Positions 10,763 to 22,743 of a stretch of 64,000 nucleotides of DNA are shown here, piece by piece. Below the pieces are notes generated by a model, which was not told where the DNA came from, did not search any database, and saw only the letters and a program-made list of their open reading frames with translations. Location of the stretch: positions 3,198,408-3,262,407 of the forward strand of contig NC_043744.1 of the NCBI RefSeq assembly GCF_004337985.1, read 5' to 3'. Both the position numbers and the translations under genes were made by a program. The stretch comes from Pyricularia pennisetigena. Taxonomy: Eukaryota > Ascomycota > Sordariomycetes > Magnaporthales > Pyriculariaceae. The stretch's first letter is position 1. Every line of letters starts with the position of its first letter.

Positions 10763-12826
10763 CTTGAGAAACTAACTGATTGGAAACGAGTGGTGGTGGT
10801 TCAACAGGAAATGTTGAACTCGAGGCTTGTTTTAAATGAGTGGTTGGTTCACAATGGGATGGGTACCAAAAAAGCAGATATCCAACGACATTAGGAGGAC
10901 CGCCGGTTCTTAAATACTCAAATCACGATAAACTAGTCGTGGCCAAAATCTTGTTTATGTGCCGAGTGGCGTGTAAAACAAACAAGGGTTATAATTTCAA
11001 GTTGCATTGTGATGTGCGCCGTCTTTCCCCTCAGCCCCTCCGTCGGAACACATACATAGTATATATAGTAAGCTCTGTTTCACGTCGCCCATGTGGCACC
11101 TGCAGCTCGCAAATTTCCAAGATTGATTTCGGTAGAGCGTAGCATAGGAAGCCATCAACGAATGAAAATAAACTACAAGTTGAGAACTGACAAATTGACT
11201 GACATGGAAACAGTTGTGCCGCAAAAGAGGCCACCATGCCCGCGCGACGGAAGCACTGTGAGCCCCATATATCCTCTATCCAGGACCAGTTGTCAAGCTT
11301 TTTCCAGCACCTGTCACGGCCGGCTCAGGAAGACCAGGACGCCAAACACAAACCAAGAACGCGTATTGAGAAACGACTGCGACCTAATTTTAACACTCGA
11401 TATAGTTGCCCCGGCAACGCTGGGCAACAATCGTTATCGAGCCGGTTTTTGCCCATGCGAAAGTCTGCCCCGAAACCCTCGAGTCGCAAATAATAATACG
11501 TTTGTACATGGTATTTGGGGGATCCTTCCCAACATGCGGTATTCCTGATCTTCTCCTGGACTGTTGAGCAACGAAGAGAAAAAAATAAATAAATAAATAA
11601 TCAATAAGAACATAGCAAAGGATTATACCGAATTTGTATTTACTGGTGCTCGGGGCTGCCAACTCTCAAGGATTAATTTTAGATTTTGCTTTCGCTAGAT
11701 GACGACGAAACCAACAACGATTTGCTGCTATTACTCGCGGACACGAGGCAAGCCAGGGGTGTTCCCGGCAAACAGTATTACCCCAGTATTAACTGCCATG
11801 TATGAGAAACGAGGACAGATGCCCTGAGAGGGCAATCCTCCGACGAGGCTTCTATGTCCGAAATCCGGCGCAGTTGCGGTCTTTTGTTTGGTTCTTTTGT
11901 TTTTTTCAAATTTCGATGACTTGAATTCCGGTACCCAGGATTCTAACACCTGCGAACTAAGTAAACACGAGGTCAACTTATCTCATCGCAAGTAAATCCA
12001 CCTTACAGTGCGTTTGTTCTTTTTCAGTACAGAGTGTCCAAGACCTGTGAAGCCACATGTGTTATCTGTACAGGAGGGTGACGATTAAGGGTGCACGTGA
12101 TAAATACAACCTCAAGTCCGGCATTAACTGCGCAATGAAGCTATCTACAACTTTGTAACTGCCTTCCGGCACCGACAATTATTTTTCCAAAAAAAAATCT
12201 CTTTCTTTTACTTTAAAATCGGTTTTTTATTCATTAGAAGCGGCTAGCCAATTCCGGTTTATGAAAACATCCTCCTGCCAATAAGAGGTTGCTGATTAGG
12301 CATTTTGCACTGGAAAACGAAACGCACTGTAAAGTGGGTCTACGTGCGGTGACTTGGCGTTTTTCTTACGGTGAAATAACTACACCGTAAACATGCAGCG
12401 AAAATTCCCGACGCAGAACCATGCGACGGTCGGAAGAAAATTCATGTTGAATATTGCTTTTCATGAATCTTGGGAGGCGCAAATTCATTCAGCCTCCGGA
12501 TAGACTTTCCACAAACTTCCCGGCCAGAGTATTTGTTCGTTTTGCTCTAGCCCAATATCAGCTGCAGTGCGTTGCTGGTCGCATGTCAATGCCATTAATA
12601 TTGTCATAGTTATAAGACGACACTTCAATCCAAGCCTCAAGGCCACATCCCAGCCCGGTTGCCTCGAATCGCCAGATCGGGGCAACTCTGATAGGCTAGA
12701 AGCTCAAAGGCATATGCCGCATATGGCGGCAATATCATTGTGTGTATTTTTGTCTCTGTGCCTTGGCGAAGCTGGTGTAAACAAGTTATTTCTCTTTTTT
12801 TTTTCAACTCGATCGTTTCTCATTGT
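10763..12826. other. Intergenic, no gene supported
   Basis: About 2 kb upstream of the small secreted gene. It holds an (AAAT)n tract at 11581-11600 and AT-rich DNA at 12000-12450. The minus-strand open frame at 11660-11400 has no ATG-initiated exon that splices sensibly into it. Confidence 0.4.
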
Positions 12827-13140
12827 CTACAGGGTAGCTCGGATTGGGTACAGCTTGATGAACGCCAAAGCCAACGCCAACGCCACTAAGCTCGCAGTGC
12901 TGACTAGCTGTGAGGCGAATAGCTTTGGTCACCAGGCGAGGTCAAGATTGAACATGGTGACACCAGCAGCGATTGGAACGAGCAGTAAAACCATGGCCGG
13001 GAAGGGATAGCCCAGCGGAAGGCAGCCAAACGCCTGGACGCGGCGCAAGAACGCAAACAAAAACAGGAACGGCGAATTCAAGGCAGCAGTCAAGCCCGCA
13101 CCGGCGTCGCGACGAAGCGTCGCCAGACTCGTCCGACAGT
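12827..13140 (-). pseudogene. Possible membrane-protein fragment with an in-frame TGA
   Basis: The minus strand reads as a hydrophobic protein of about 100 residues ('LTAALNSPFLFLFAFLRR', 'PAMVLLLVPIAAGVTMF', 'LVSTASLVALALAFIKLYP') ending at TAG 12829-12827. A single in-frame TGA interrupts it after 'NLDLAW'. It suggests two or three transmembrane helices. There is no start codon in a good context, and I do not recognise the family. It may be a relic or chance. Confidence 0.25.
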
Positions 13141-15459
13141 GAATGTCACTGGACCTCTTCCCAACGCTGACCCAAGATTTTTTCCACGCCTAGGCAAAAG
13201 TAAAGCAAACTCTGCAGACTCTCTGCAAGGTGGTTTGTATCTTGGCGATGTGGTTGACAAGAGGAATGGTGAGGAACAAGGGTTTTGGGGATTTTTCTGC
13301 TTTCTTGCTTGATTTTACTTGCTTTGGTCTCTGGTTGTACTTGTGTTTGACTTGATAAATTTTGTGGGTTGCCTTGACATTTGTTTCCTCTGTCAATTTG
13401 CAACTGGGCACGTTGGATCAGAACATGGAGTTTCGGCAAGGGGTTTGAAATCAGACAAAGGGGCGGTTTAAAGCCATTCGCCATGAATAAAGAGCTTTGT
13501 GCTTTAAATCAAACTGGAGGCATTGTCACGTGGACCAAAAGTCGATGAAGAAGAATCCCAACGCGCAGTCTTGTGTGTAGGAGTGGTCTCACGATAACTG
13601 GAGGCGTCGATTTTGCTATTAAATGAGACTAGAGGAAGAAGAGAACCCCCAGAAAATGGATTGAAACGATAGTATTATTGCCTCCGAAAACTCCTCCGAA
13701 CTCGCGCCACGGCGAAAACACAGAGGCCTTTGTTCTGTAATTTTGGATTAACCTTTCCTTCAACAACTACGGCTCTTTTCTCGCCGCTATACCCACGCAC
13801 TGCGCCCCCAGCTCCGGTCGCTGGAGACAGAAAACCAAAGCTCAATTCATGTACAAAATAGACTTGATTGCAAGACATGTGGAGCTTGCCAGGATATTGT
13901 GAGAACCATGTCTCATTTTGGTACCGAAAAGGATTTACTTTAATAAACAAATCATGAAGTAAGTCGGTTTAATTTTCCGATTTGGTTACATATTCAGGGC
14001 TCTCGTGATCTGCTTTTTTTGCAGACAACAGCTGTCAAAAGCCCCACTCTATTTGTACGTAAGGATCCAGAGTCGGCGACTATCCCGTGAGTCCGGGATC
14101 CTGGATCCAACCTGCCTTGTCCGTGGCTAAAAGTTGGGCATCGCCGTCAATGCCATGCCCTGGCTCAGTATCCCAGATACGCTGTATGCTACTCCAAAAG
14201 TCCATATCCGCGCAAAGCGACTATGCCTGCTCTACCAACGCCTTTTTGATCAAGTGTGACGAGGGAATTTGTGGCTTCGGACCTGAAAGGATGCAAACAT
14301 GGTGGGGATCTGGCCAAGATATGGTTGTAGCAAATTTCACAGCAGTGTAGCCCTGTTTTTATTTAGTTCCATTTTCCCCCTTGCTTTTTACGCAGACACG
14401 TAGAGCCTGATGATTAATATCAACCTTGATCTTTGACTACTTGAGACAGGATCATTATCGAGTTCCAGGATGGGATGCGAGAGCGGATGGATCAGCGCAT
14501 ATTAGGGGAAAATCCATTCGAATCACTTGCAGACATTCCATCGCCCCTTGGCAGTAACAAAGTTTAGTCGAGTTCAGCCATATTCCCAAACGCCGTGTAG
14601 TCATTTATGGATGCTGATAAATTGCAATCAGGCTCGTTGCAGTGATTGCAAGGCCCGAACAAGGTTGAAGTTGTGGCGGTGAGTTAAACCCCCAGTCAAG
14701 TACTAAAGCCTATCCTAGAAACAGATTACTCGCTATCAACCGTCTCAATCGTACTAGAAGTGTCACATATGGATACCCATTAATCATTGAGTAATACCCA
14801 GGTATGTCAACGTAGCTAAGTATATAATTTCTACTCTGCTAACGCGTTCCAAGATGGCGACGCGATCGGAGTACGGTAGTTTCTATTCACAAATAACTTC
14901 AGATTTTAATATGCCTAGTCCAATGTATGCGGGCTGTGGCCTGAAATGAGGTAGATAGCTTCATGAGCGGTGCCTAGGACTTCTGAGCTTTTCCCAACCC
15001 TCTGAGGATGCCGTGATTGCTACAAGGGGCGTGGGGATGCGCTATCTGGTCTGTTTCGGGATAGATTCCGGACATTGCTGTAACCTCGCCAGTAGGATAT
15101 TCGGCAGTCACCGAGCAGATGTGTGAATTCCTTGTACGCTTTGGGTTGCTTTGCCTTCGACGTCAGGTATGCAGTCCTCGTATTTTCTAATAGTAGTTTC
15201 ACCTCGGAAACCCAGAACCAGTCACAGATTATCGCAACAGCGGCAGCTCGAGGTTTGAAATAGTAAGCCTGGGAGTGTTGGCTTCTGAGGGGGAACGTGC
15301 AAGTTAATAATTGATCACTCGCACCATGATCAACCTTGGCGTGGATCGTTACATCCAACCCCTAACTGCCAAGCCAGCTTACCTTATACCCTTATGCCGA
15401 GATGGGGATGTCGATCAGACAGTCGACTTATATAATACGCAGCAAGCAATACAATACGA
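13141..15459. other. Intergenic, no gene supported
   Basis: No conserved coding pattern. Short open frames at 13675-13950 (minus) and 14087-14350 (plus) lack recognisable motifs, and the first lacks an ATG. A reading from the ATG at 15326 runs into the ferric-reductase relic but matches that family only from about 15460. Confidence 0.4.
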
Positions 15460-16262
15460 AACGGTTTGTATGTGTGCAAGCATCACCACCGACAAGGCCT
15501 TCATGCGCACCATGACCCTCCGCATCGACAACTACTGCCCCATCTCGGACAGGCCAACCATGCACATGCTGGAGGACTACTGGGCGTCGCATCTGGCCAA
15601 GAAGACCTAGGAGGATTCGATGAGGGAGCAATTCTACAGCCCATGGAGGCGGTAACGGAGGGGGCGGCCACGGTGGTCACAGCTGGCTCAAAGCCCGTCG
15701 ACACCACGGGGCCCTCCCGCGGAATCGGGAAACAGTACACAAAGGTTCAAGGGCGACCTGCCTACAATCAAGACTAGCAGTTCCGTTGAACGTCAGGAGC
15801 TTTGTTCTGTGGGAAGACTGGCAGAGGGCTTACAATGGTGCGGCTTTGTTCGAGACCAACAGCCCACCCCAGAGTACACTCGCGGCTCCCACCTCCAGCA
15901 AAACGCCTCCTCATCTACGCACCACCATCATCGTGCGCACCCACACGGGCGTAAAGGCCCGCGTCGCAGTCCGACTAGCCACCGCCACTTCCACGTCCAG
16001 CACAGCGCTGCGACTCCCCGTCCTGATAGAAGGGATCCTACCGATACTCGAGCCCGGCCGAGCGACGGCTGCGCGGCAGCCCCTCGGTGCTCTACATCGC
16101 CGGCGGCGGGGGTCGACGTGGGCGCCGTGCTGGAGCAGGAGGTGCTTGCCGATGAAGGGCTGCTGGGGGTGATGGTTTGTGGGCCGCCAGGATGGCGCAG
16201 CTGGGGAGGGGTGGGAGGCACGCGATTGTTGTTTTTTTGTGGACGAAGCTTTCAGTTGGTGA
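15460..16262 (+). pseudogene. Ferric reductase (FRE family) relic lacking the membrane core
   Basis: Pieces of a fungal ferric reductase-like transmembrane component can be read in order but in different frames. First is the extracellular N-terminal part with a Cys-containing 'SITTDKAFMRTM', 'IDNYCPISD' and 'LEDYWASHLA' (about 15460-15600). After a gap come the FAD-domain strand block 'TTIIVRTHTGVKARVAVRLA' (about 15925-15985), 'LYIAGGGG' (about 16093-16115), 'VLEQEVLADEGLLGVMVCGP' (NAD-binding, about 16128-16188) and the exact family ending DEAFSW plus TGA at 16260-16262. Intact members have about 600-750 residues, with six or seven helices carrying the heme-ligating histidines between these parts. 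Here only about 190 bp separate the N-terminal and FAD pieces, so the whole membrane domain is gone, and several frameshifts are needed. Not functional as a reductase. Confidence 0.6.
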
Positions 16263-16896
16263 GCCATGTCGTAACGGAGCTAGGCAGACTAGATAATCAG
16301 CAAATATATACCCACCCACTTCTGCCTGCGAAGGATCTATCATCTATGTCGAGTTTGGGGTTGCAAAGAAAAAGAATAAATACTATCCTGCATTCACATG
16401 CACTCTTGACTCTTTGCTAGGGTCAGAAACTGGCAAGTTGCTGATGATGTGACCATGATGTGGTGATGCGTGAGAAAGCTGGTGCCTAAACGCGGAGATA
16501 GCCGGCTTTTGGCCGCAAACGCACCAGCTCCTGCGGGTCCCCCGGCTTGGTCCCTGGTGGCTGCTGCTAACTCCGTTGTCGCCGGGTGGGATGCAACAAC
16601 AGCTTCCTTTACCGTGAATCCCAGTGAATTCCGGTGAATCTCCACCGACTATGGCCCACAAGCTGGCGGCCAAATTAATCATGCCACTCCGGTCTAATAA
16701 GCTGCTATAAGGACGGAGAAAAAAAGAAGAAGGAAGCATTAGGAGGGGGGAATGAAGAGGTAGATATAAATTCTTTTGTTCCTCATAAACTGGCTTCGCA
16801 GCTTTGTCTTGATTTCCAGTCAACCAGAACACCATCTGTTCATGCCTGATTTTGCATTCAACTGATTTACCAAAAGAAAAAAAGATAACCAAAATC
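16263..16896. other. Intergenic, promoter region of the SDR gene
   Basis: 634 bp between the ferric-reductase relic and the SDR start. No gene is seen. An A-rich leader (CAAAAGAAAAAAAGATAACC) lies directly before the ATG at 16897. Confidence 0.4.
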
Positions 16897-18039
16897 ATGG
16901 ATACCAAAGCCAACAAACTTCCCTACAACGTTCCCGCCGATGCAGTCTGGTTCAGTAGGTTGTTTCCATCCACAAACCCGAAGTGAATGAGACGAGGAAA
17001 TAAACTAAAACATCCAAACAATTCCCAAGTAACCGGCTGTTCCTCTGGCATTGGCAAATCTCTGGCAAAGCTCCTGCTCCAACACGCGACGTACCGCGTG
17101 GTCGCCACGGCCCGCAAGCCATCCACACTGGCAGACCTCGCCGTCCCGGGCGCAGAGGACCGCCTCTTCGCCACCGCCCTGGACGTGACCTCGCCCGAGT
17201 CCATCGACGCCGCCGTCGCAGCCACCCTGTCCCGCTTTGGCCGCATCGACGTCCTCATCAACAACGCCGGGTACGGACTCTTTGGCGACGCCGAGGCCTC
17301 CAGGCGCGAGGACGAGCTGAAGCTGTTCGAGACCAACCTTTGGGGCCCCGTAGCGCTTTCCAAACACGCCGTGAGGATCATGCGAGAGGAGAACCCCAAA
17401 ACCGGCTCGATCGGAGGCGTCATTATCAATGTCAGCAGCATGGGCGGCTTCATAACCGTGCCCAGCCACACGTTTTACCACGCTTCCAAATTCGCCCTGG
17501 AAGGGTTCACACAGGGTTTCGCCAAAGAAATGCGCCCGGAATGGAATAGTAGGTTTTTTTTTTTTTTTCTTTCATTCCCTTTTTTTTTTTAACTGCTTCT
17601 TTCGTTTTTGTGCTTCCTTTCTAACATGATACTCCTCCCCTCCCCCAAAACAGTCCACTTTTGCATCGCCGAACCCGGTGGCGTCCAGACTGAGTTTGGA
17701 AACAACGTGAATCGGGGCGTTCGCCACCCGGCCTACGAGGCGCCCGACACGCCGGCCCGCGCCATCGAAGCATATATTGCAAACCCGGCCTCGAGGAAAT
17801 ACTGGGCCAAGCCAGATCCAACGGCACGGGCCGTGATTGAAATAGTTAGCGGCGCAAGGGAGGGCGCCAAGGGTCGTATCCCCATCCGCGTGCCCATTGG
17901 CGTCGATGCTTTTACTGCCGTCAAGGCCGAGGCGGCAAAGATTTCTGCAGAGCTGGAGGAGTTCAAGGAGCTGTCGGTCAGCACGCAGATAGAGCTCAGT
18001 GAGGAACTGATGGCTCTCTTTGGGCATTCAGGACCTTGA
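16897..18039 (+). CDS. Short-chain dehydrogenase/reductase (classical SDR)
   Basis: Exons 16897-16954, 17030-17548 and 17654-18039 encode 320 aa. Classical SDRs are soluble NAD(P)H-dependent oxidoreductases. The nucleotide-binding TGCSSGIG (residues 21-28), NNAG (97-100), catalytic Ser155/156 (NVSSMGG) and Tyr169-x-x-x-Lys173 (YHASK) are all in place, so the enzyme should be active. The downstream 'EPGGVQTEF' is the usual post-catalytic motif. The first exon is short, and splicing (phase 1, A|TA) creates the Ile before TGCSSGIG. The second intron contains a T14 run four bases after its GTAG donor and a second T run further on. Motif order and length resemble fungal 'SDR A' oxidoreductases acting on small ketones or secondary metabolites, but the substrate cannot be told. 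It converges with the GH105 gene, 159 bp away. Confidence 0.9.
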
Positions 18040-18198
18040 GGTATTCGGGCTTATTTCCAAGGATGTGCGACTGAGAGGAAAAGTTATGAAGTAAAAATTC
18101 ATTTTCCATTTCCCAGAGCTGACATCCAAATGGTCACTATATTCTAATCGCCAGTCGGAATGAAATAAAAAAAAAAAAAAAAAAATTCCAGCATAACC

Positions 18199-19411
18199 CT
18201 ACTTCAGTGTTGCCATGTCGTACGACGCCAGCATAAAAGCGCCTCCACCCCTGGCGTCGTTGCGCACGGTGGGAATCGAGATGTAGTACTAGAGAAGTCC
18301 ACTGTCAGCTGGAACTCACCTCCTGAAACTGTTCAGATTGTTCATCAAGCTCGCTCACCTCGTATGTTCCATTCCCACTCAAGGACCCGACCTGCACGGT
18401 GCCCTCCCACGTGATGCTGCCATCCTCATTCTCCGTCACGAAGCGCTCAACCAGATGCCGGTACGCCTTGTCCGCAGTGCGGTAGAACTTGCCCTTCTCC
18501 AGCAGCCCGAGCTTGATGCCGCGCAGCAGACCAGCGGTGAACATGGCCGCGGCACTGCTCTCCAGATAATTACCCTCTTTCCCGGGATACGGCTCGCTCA
18601 TGACGAGCCACCAGCCCCCCGAATCGCGGTCCTGCGCCTTCTTCAGACCCTCGGCCAGCGTCACGAAGTACCCCGCCAGCCTCTCCCGCCCCGGGTGCGC
18701 CGCCGGCATGAGCGGGATGACCTCGGTCAGAGCGAGGAGGTACCACCCGACGGCGCGGCTCCACACCAGCGGCGCCGCGCCCGTGACCGGATCGGCCCAG
18801 ACGGCCCTCCTGGCCTCGTCGTAGCCGTGCACCAGCAGGCCCGTCGTCTTGTTCCTCGTCCGGCTCTCGATGGTGTCGAACTGGCGCGCGACATCATCCC
18901 ACGCCGTCGCGTTGTCCCCGTCAAACAGCGCCGTCCACCGCGCGTAGAAGCTGTCGGCCATGAAGATGCCGTCGAGCCACATCTGGTTCTCGTACACGGG
19001 CGCGCGGTGCCAGAACCCGCCCGAGGGCGTGCGCGGGTGCCTGTCCAGCTGCCGCCGGATCGTGTCCGCCGCCGTGCGGTACTTGGCGTCTCCCGTGCGC
19101 TCGTACCACCAGAGCAGGTTGTTGCCGATGCGGTAGTCGTCCAGCGAGTAGTAGTCCAGCCGCCAGTCCCGGATCGTGCCGTCGGCGAGCACCACCGCCT
19201 CGTCCATCTGGTCGCGGTACCAGCTCACCAGGCTGGCGTTGCCCGTCAGGTTGTAAGCGGCCTCGAAGCCCGTGTAGAGGGTCGCCTCGTTGTAGTAAAA
19301 GACTTTTCTGACCCCGATCCGGATGAACGTGTCCGCCATGCGAGCGAGGTTGGACCCCGGACTTGCGCTTGTCAGTCCGAAGACCAGCGCAGCTAAAAAC
19401 AGTGTCTTCAT
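18199..19411 (-). CDS. Secreted GH105/GH88 unsaturated rhamnogalacturonyl hydrolase
   Basis: Exons 19411-18359 and 18288-18199 give 380 aa. The signal peptide is MKTLFLAALVFGLTSAS. Enzymes of this (alpha/alpha)6-barrel family remove unsaturated galacturonic acid from oligosaccharides released by rhamnogalacturonan lyase, so the role is pectin breakdown outside the cell. Family signatures: 'YYSLDDYRIGNNLLWWYERT' (Asp91/92), 'MWLDGIFMADSFYA' with the expected catalytic Asp147, and 'VWSRAVGWYLLAL'. The 70-nt intron (GTGAGC donor) leaves a 29-residue last exon starting YYISIPTVRND and containing the family's C-terminal 'GGGAFMLASYDMA'. Several NxT/S sites agree with secretion. A TATAATAG sequence lies about 20-30 bp before the ATG. 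Full length and no broken motif. Confidence 0.9.
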
Positions 19412-21054
19412 GCTGGCTCAAAGGAAGCTTTTTTTCTATTATACGGCCCTGATGTGCGAGTTGTGACTTTTGGATACTGACATGTCAAACTATCCCCATT
19501 CAGTTGACAAAAAAAAAAAAAAAAAAAACGCCATCCCCGCTTGCATTTATAGCAAAGGCTTCCTCGCTTAAGCAGCTTGCCATCATCTGTCTCGCCTTTA
19601 ACCGGCGGAAAAATTCCAGTCTAGGTGGTGAGCTTTTTGACCGCTACGGCGCTACGCAGCGTACCATTCGGTTCTATGGAACCTCGGTCATCATTAACGG
19701 AATGAATTCGTAGGAGCAACATGACGGTTGCCCAACCAATAGAACATCTGAGGGTCACCAATTCCCGACTTTCTCTCATATACAGTCCCTGCTCTTATAT
19801 CTCAAGATTGGCGGTGGAGTCCATCACACCCTACAAACCTTGCTGCCCAATGAGATGTACGACCGCAAGAAAAGGCTTATTCAGACCCGGCTTGCCAAAG
19901 CTTCGCGGGCAGTGATCTTCCCCCAAAGGGTGCTTCTTTTTCAGCTCTCTCTGAACATGCATGCTGACCAAAGCTGAATAGTCGCATACCTTTTCCGGTC
20001 GTTGTCAGACCCAACCCCGGTCTATTGCATCTTCACCCCGCCCTGACCCATTTCCCGGGTGCTTTGATAGGCCACAATCACGCACACCATGCTGATCACA
20101 GCATTGTTGATGGCGACCCTATGCAGCCATTTCAGTAGCGATACAACCATAGACCTAAGCGTGTCATCACGCACAATAAGAGGTATATAAAAAGGAAATT
20201 AAGCTTTAGACACTATCTCAGAGCTATCATCAACTGGCTAGCCAAGTTACATCAGCTAGAAACAACATGTGAAAACACGGGTAAACAACAATCAGCATCC
20301 TGGCATAGACAACCCGGAAAATATGATGTAGGGGCATGCGGCTGTAAGTGTGAACAAGGCAGGACTGCCCGGGCCAAAGTCAGATAACATACGCCATTTT
20401 TTTTTCATTTTAAATGCTTCGGGAATGTTACAAGTAAGCACCTAGTCCGTCGGTAGTTCGAAACAATGTGTTGGACGCATCCCGAGCCAGTCTAAGACAA
20501 AGGATCTCAAGTCTCAAAAGTGAGAATTCAAATGCCTCACAGCACAGCTCCCAAAGAACACCATACCATCATCATGCAGAGGAGGAAAAACGCAGAATTG
20601 AACCTTGGGCAAAGGAGATTAAGCAAACAAAGCGCTGGAAAGGTTTTGACGTTACCAAGCCATGCTTTACGTTCCTGAAACGCAAATGGAGCCCAGATTT
20701 CTGTTGTATTGTAGAGAAACTATCTGTCTAAAAGCAAATCATCCAATGTGATTCCATGTTCGGCATTATGAAAGGCAAAGTGTTAGAACCATTATTGCGC
20801 CCACGTAAAGACCTATGCCTAGTACCCTTAATTTGGAGCAGCCGCTTTTCTGCTCAACAAAAATCAAATTTTTCCCGCAATGTCGCCGTCATTCGCCATA
20901 TATGTGTGAGTGTGCCAAAAAGATGAAGTGGAGAATCTGAAGAGTACCAGTGCGTGTGGGAGGGAAGAGAACAAGTAAGAATATATGTGCGTCAGATGTT
21001 TGCCCGGTAAATAGATGCAAATGCTGTGAATCTTCGATAGCAAGTTGTTGATGT
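19412..21054. other. Intergenic, no gene supported
   Basis: 1.6 kb between the GH105 start and the KAR5 stop. It holds an A20 run at 19509-19528. A TATA-like TATATAA near 20183 points to no obvious downstream gene. No conserved coding sequence seen. Confidence 0.4.
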
Positions 21055-22743
21055 TTAAAGTGAAATGGGAATGCTGGCATTGAGAGCCGTGTTGTGAGTC
21101 GAGGAAGAGAAAAAAGGCATCAAACTAGACGGCCATATGCTGACTGAATCCCGGGACGACCATAGCAAAGCTAGGCCCTCCCTAAGAGCAGCCAGCAACA
21201 TGTTCCGAGCCAGTGATGGCGAGAGACCGTAGGAGCCCGCAAGAACAAATCCGAGAGGTAATGTCACGTACGTTAGCCACCCACTTGACCTAAAAGTGAA
21301 TGTGTTCTTCGTGGCAGTAGCCAATGTATGGGCATCATTCAATGTCTCGACGATGCCATTGGTCATGTTGCGGACTGATTCGAGCTTGGCTGAATGATTA
21401 TCGTACTTTTCAACTAACTGTTCGGTCATATTCTCGAGACGCATCAACCCCTATTTCGCTTGACTGTTAGCACCGCTCTCAGAATGCCAGGAAACTGGAA
21501 GCTTACTTGTGCCACAAAGTTCTGACGCTTTGAGAGCTCAGCAGCTTCGAGGCGAGAGAGTTCCTACTACAATGTCAACAGAGCTTCCATGTCCAATGAT
21601 TCAACTAGGTGATCAACTGACGAGGTTCTGATTTAGCTCGACTGTATATGTTGCTGCAATCAAAATTGCAGAGAGCACCTGACCCATTTCCTCTGATGCC
21701 CTTCGGCTGGCGGCTGTGACGGCCCCGTAGCTTTCGACTGAACGCTCATTGGCAGAGACTACTTCAGAATGGTGCTCGAGGACGGCGTCTACCATAACTT
21801 TGAGAAGTTGTTGCAGGGTGGTTGCATCCCCTAGAATGGATCTGGTCGCACCAACTGAATCTCTCAGCGCCTCACTAAGTCCATTGTGCATGTCCTGGGC
21901 CTTTCCAAAACTCTCGTGTAAGCTATGCAGTTTGGGAGTAAGGCGGTCGATAGCATCGCTTGCTTGTCGAGTTCGCTCGTCGAGATCATCCATACGTTTT
22001 TGGAGCTCGGTTTCGACTCCTGTAACCAGCTGCTCGGTGACCTTGATGAGCTTCTGAAACACTAGGATATTTTGGGCTAGATTTTTGATGTTAGCTCTAC
22101 AATCTTGCCATCAGGGCGCACAAGTGAGCCTACTTTTTTCTTGGTCAGCCCTCGCTGCTTCACAGAACTGCAGTGCCTTGTGCCTATAGCTGATGTACGT
22201 TCCCCAGGCTGAGTCTGGAGATTTTAAACCCGAGATGCAAGCTTGTATTTGAGACGAGGAGACATGTAGAGAAAGGTCCCTCTGAGCCGAGACTTTGGCA
22301 AGTGCAGGTTCTCGAAATGGCGAGCATGCCGAGGGAATGTAGAAATCGCCACGCTCGAGATCACAAATGGCCAGACTTGCAGCGTATGCCTCCACAAAGT
22401 CGCGGATTAGGCGCCCGCTGTCAGTAAGAACAGTGGCCTCATCCTTGCCATCAAGAAGCTGACAGTTGGTGACAAGAAGTCGCGCGGCGATACGATGGCA
22501 TAATGGTTCCGACTCTAGCTGTTGAAGTTGTCGTAAGGCATCGGCGTAAACGTCGACAAGTACAGCAGGCTGAATGACGGAGGTCGGAACGTAGGCATCT
22601 GTGTAAGATGTCGCAGCCTCGCGGGCCCTTGGTGGTGGTGATGACTTCGCGCGGTTTCCCCAGCTGAGTGCTGCAATGCTGCGCGGTGAGAAGCATAGCA
22701 CTATCATGAAATGCAAAGCACTCAATGAAGTTGGAAAGTGCAT
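21055..22743 (-). CDS. KAR5: Nuclear fusion protein KAR5/Tht1
   Basis: Exons 22743-22134, 22094-21622, 21563-21507 and 21450-21055 close to 511 aa. KAR5/Tht1 sits in the nuclear envelope and ER membrane near the spindle pole body and drives nuclear-envelope fusion in karyogamy after mating. The N-terminus is a signal sequence ([19 protein letters not shown]). A luminal Cys-containing domain follows, with '[12 protein letters not shown]' and the family block from '[20 protein letters not shown]' to '[11 protein letters not shown]'. Next is a long coiled-coil stretch ('[20 protein letters not shown]', '[20 protein letters not shown]') and two hydrophobic C-terminal segments ('[18 protein letters not shown]', '[15 protein letters not shown]'). 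The first intron (22133-22095) would be only 39 nt, at the lower limit for fungi; its exact acceptor is uncertain. Upstream in-frame codons to 22824 start without ATG, so 22743 is preferred because it opens the signal peptide. Confidence 0.8.

Noticed and set aside
11398..11662. Possible second small gene with a (TTTA)n intron like the secreted orphan's
   Set aside because: An acceptor-like CAACAG exists, but no ATG-starting exon with matching phase lies upstream and the downstream frame has no motif.
18338..19396. Long plus-strand open frame opposite GH105
   Set aside because: GC-rich third positions of the GH105 gene leave the opposite strand open. The translation is Arg/Pro/Val-rich without domain logic.
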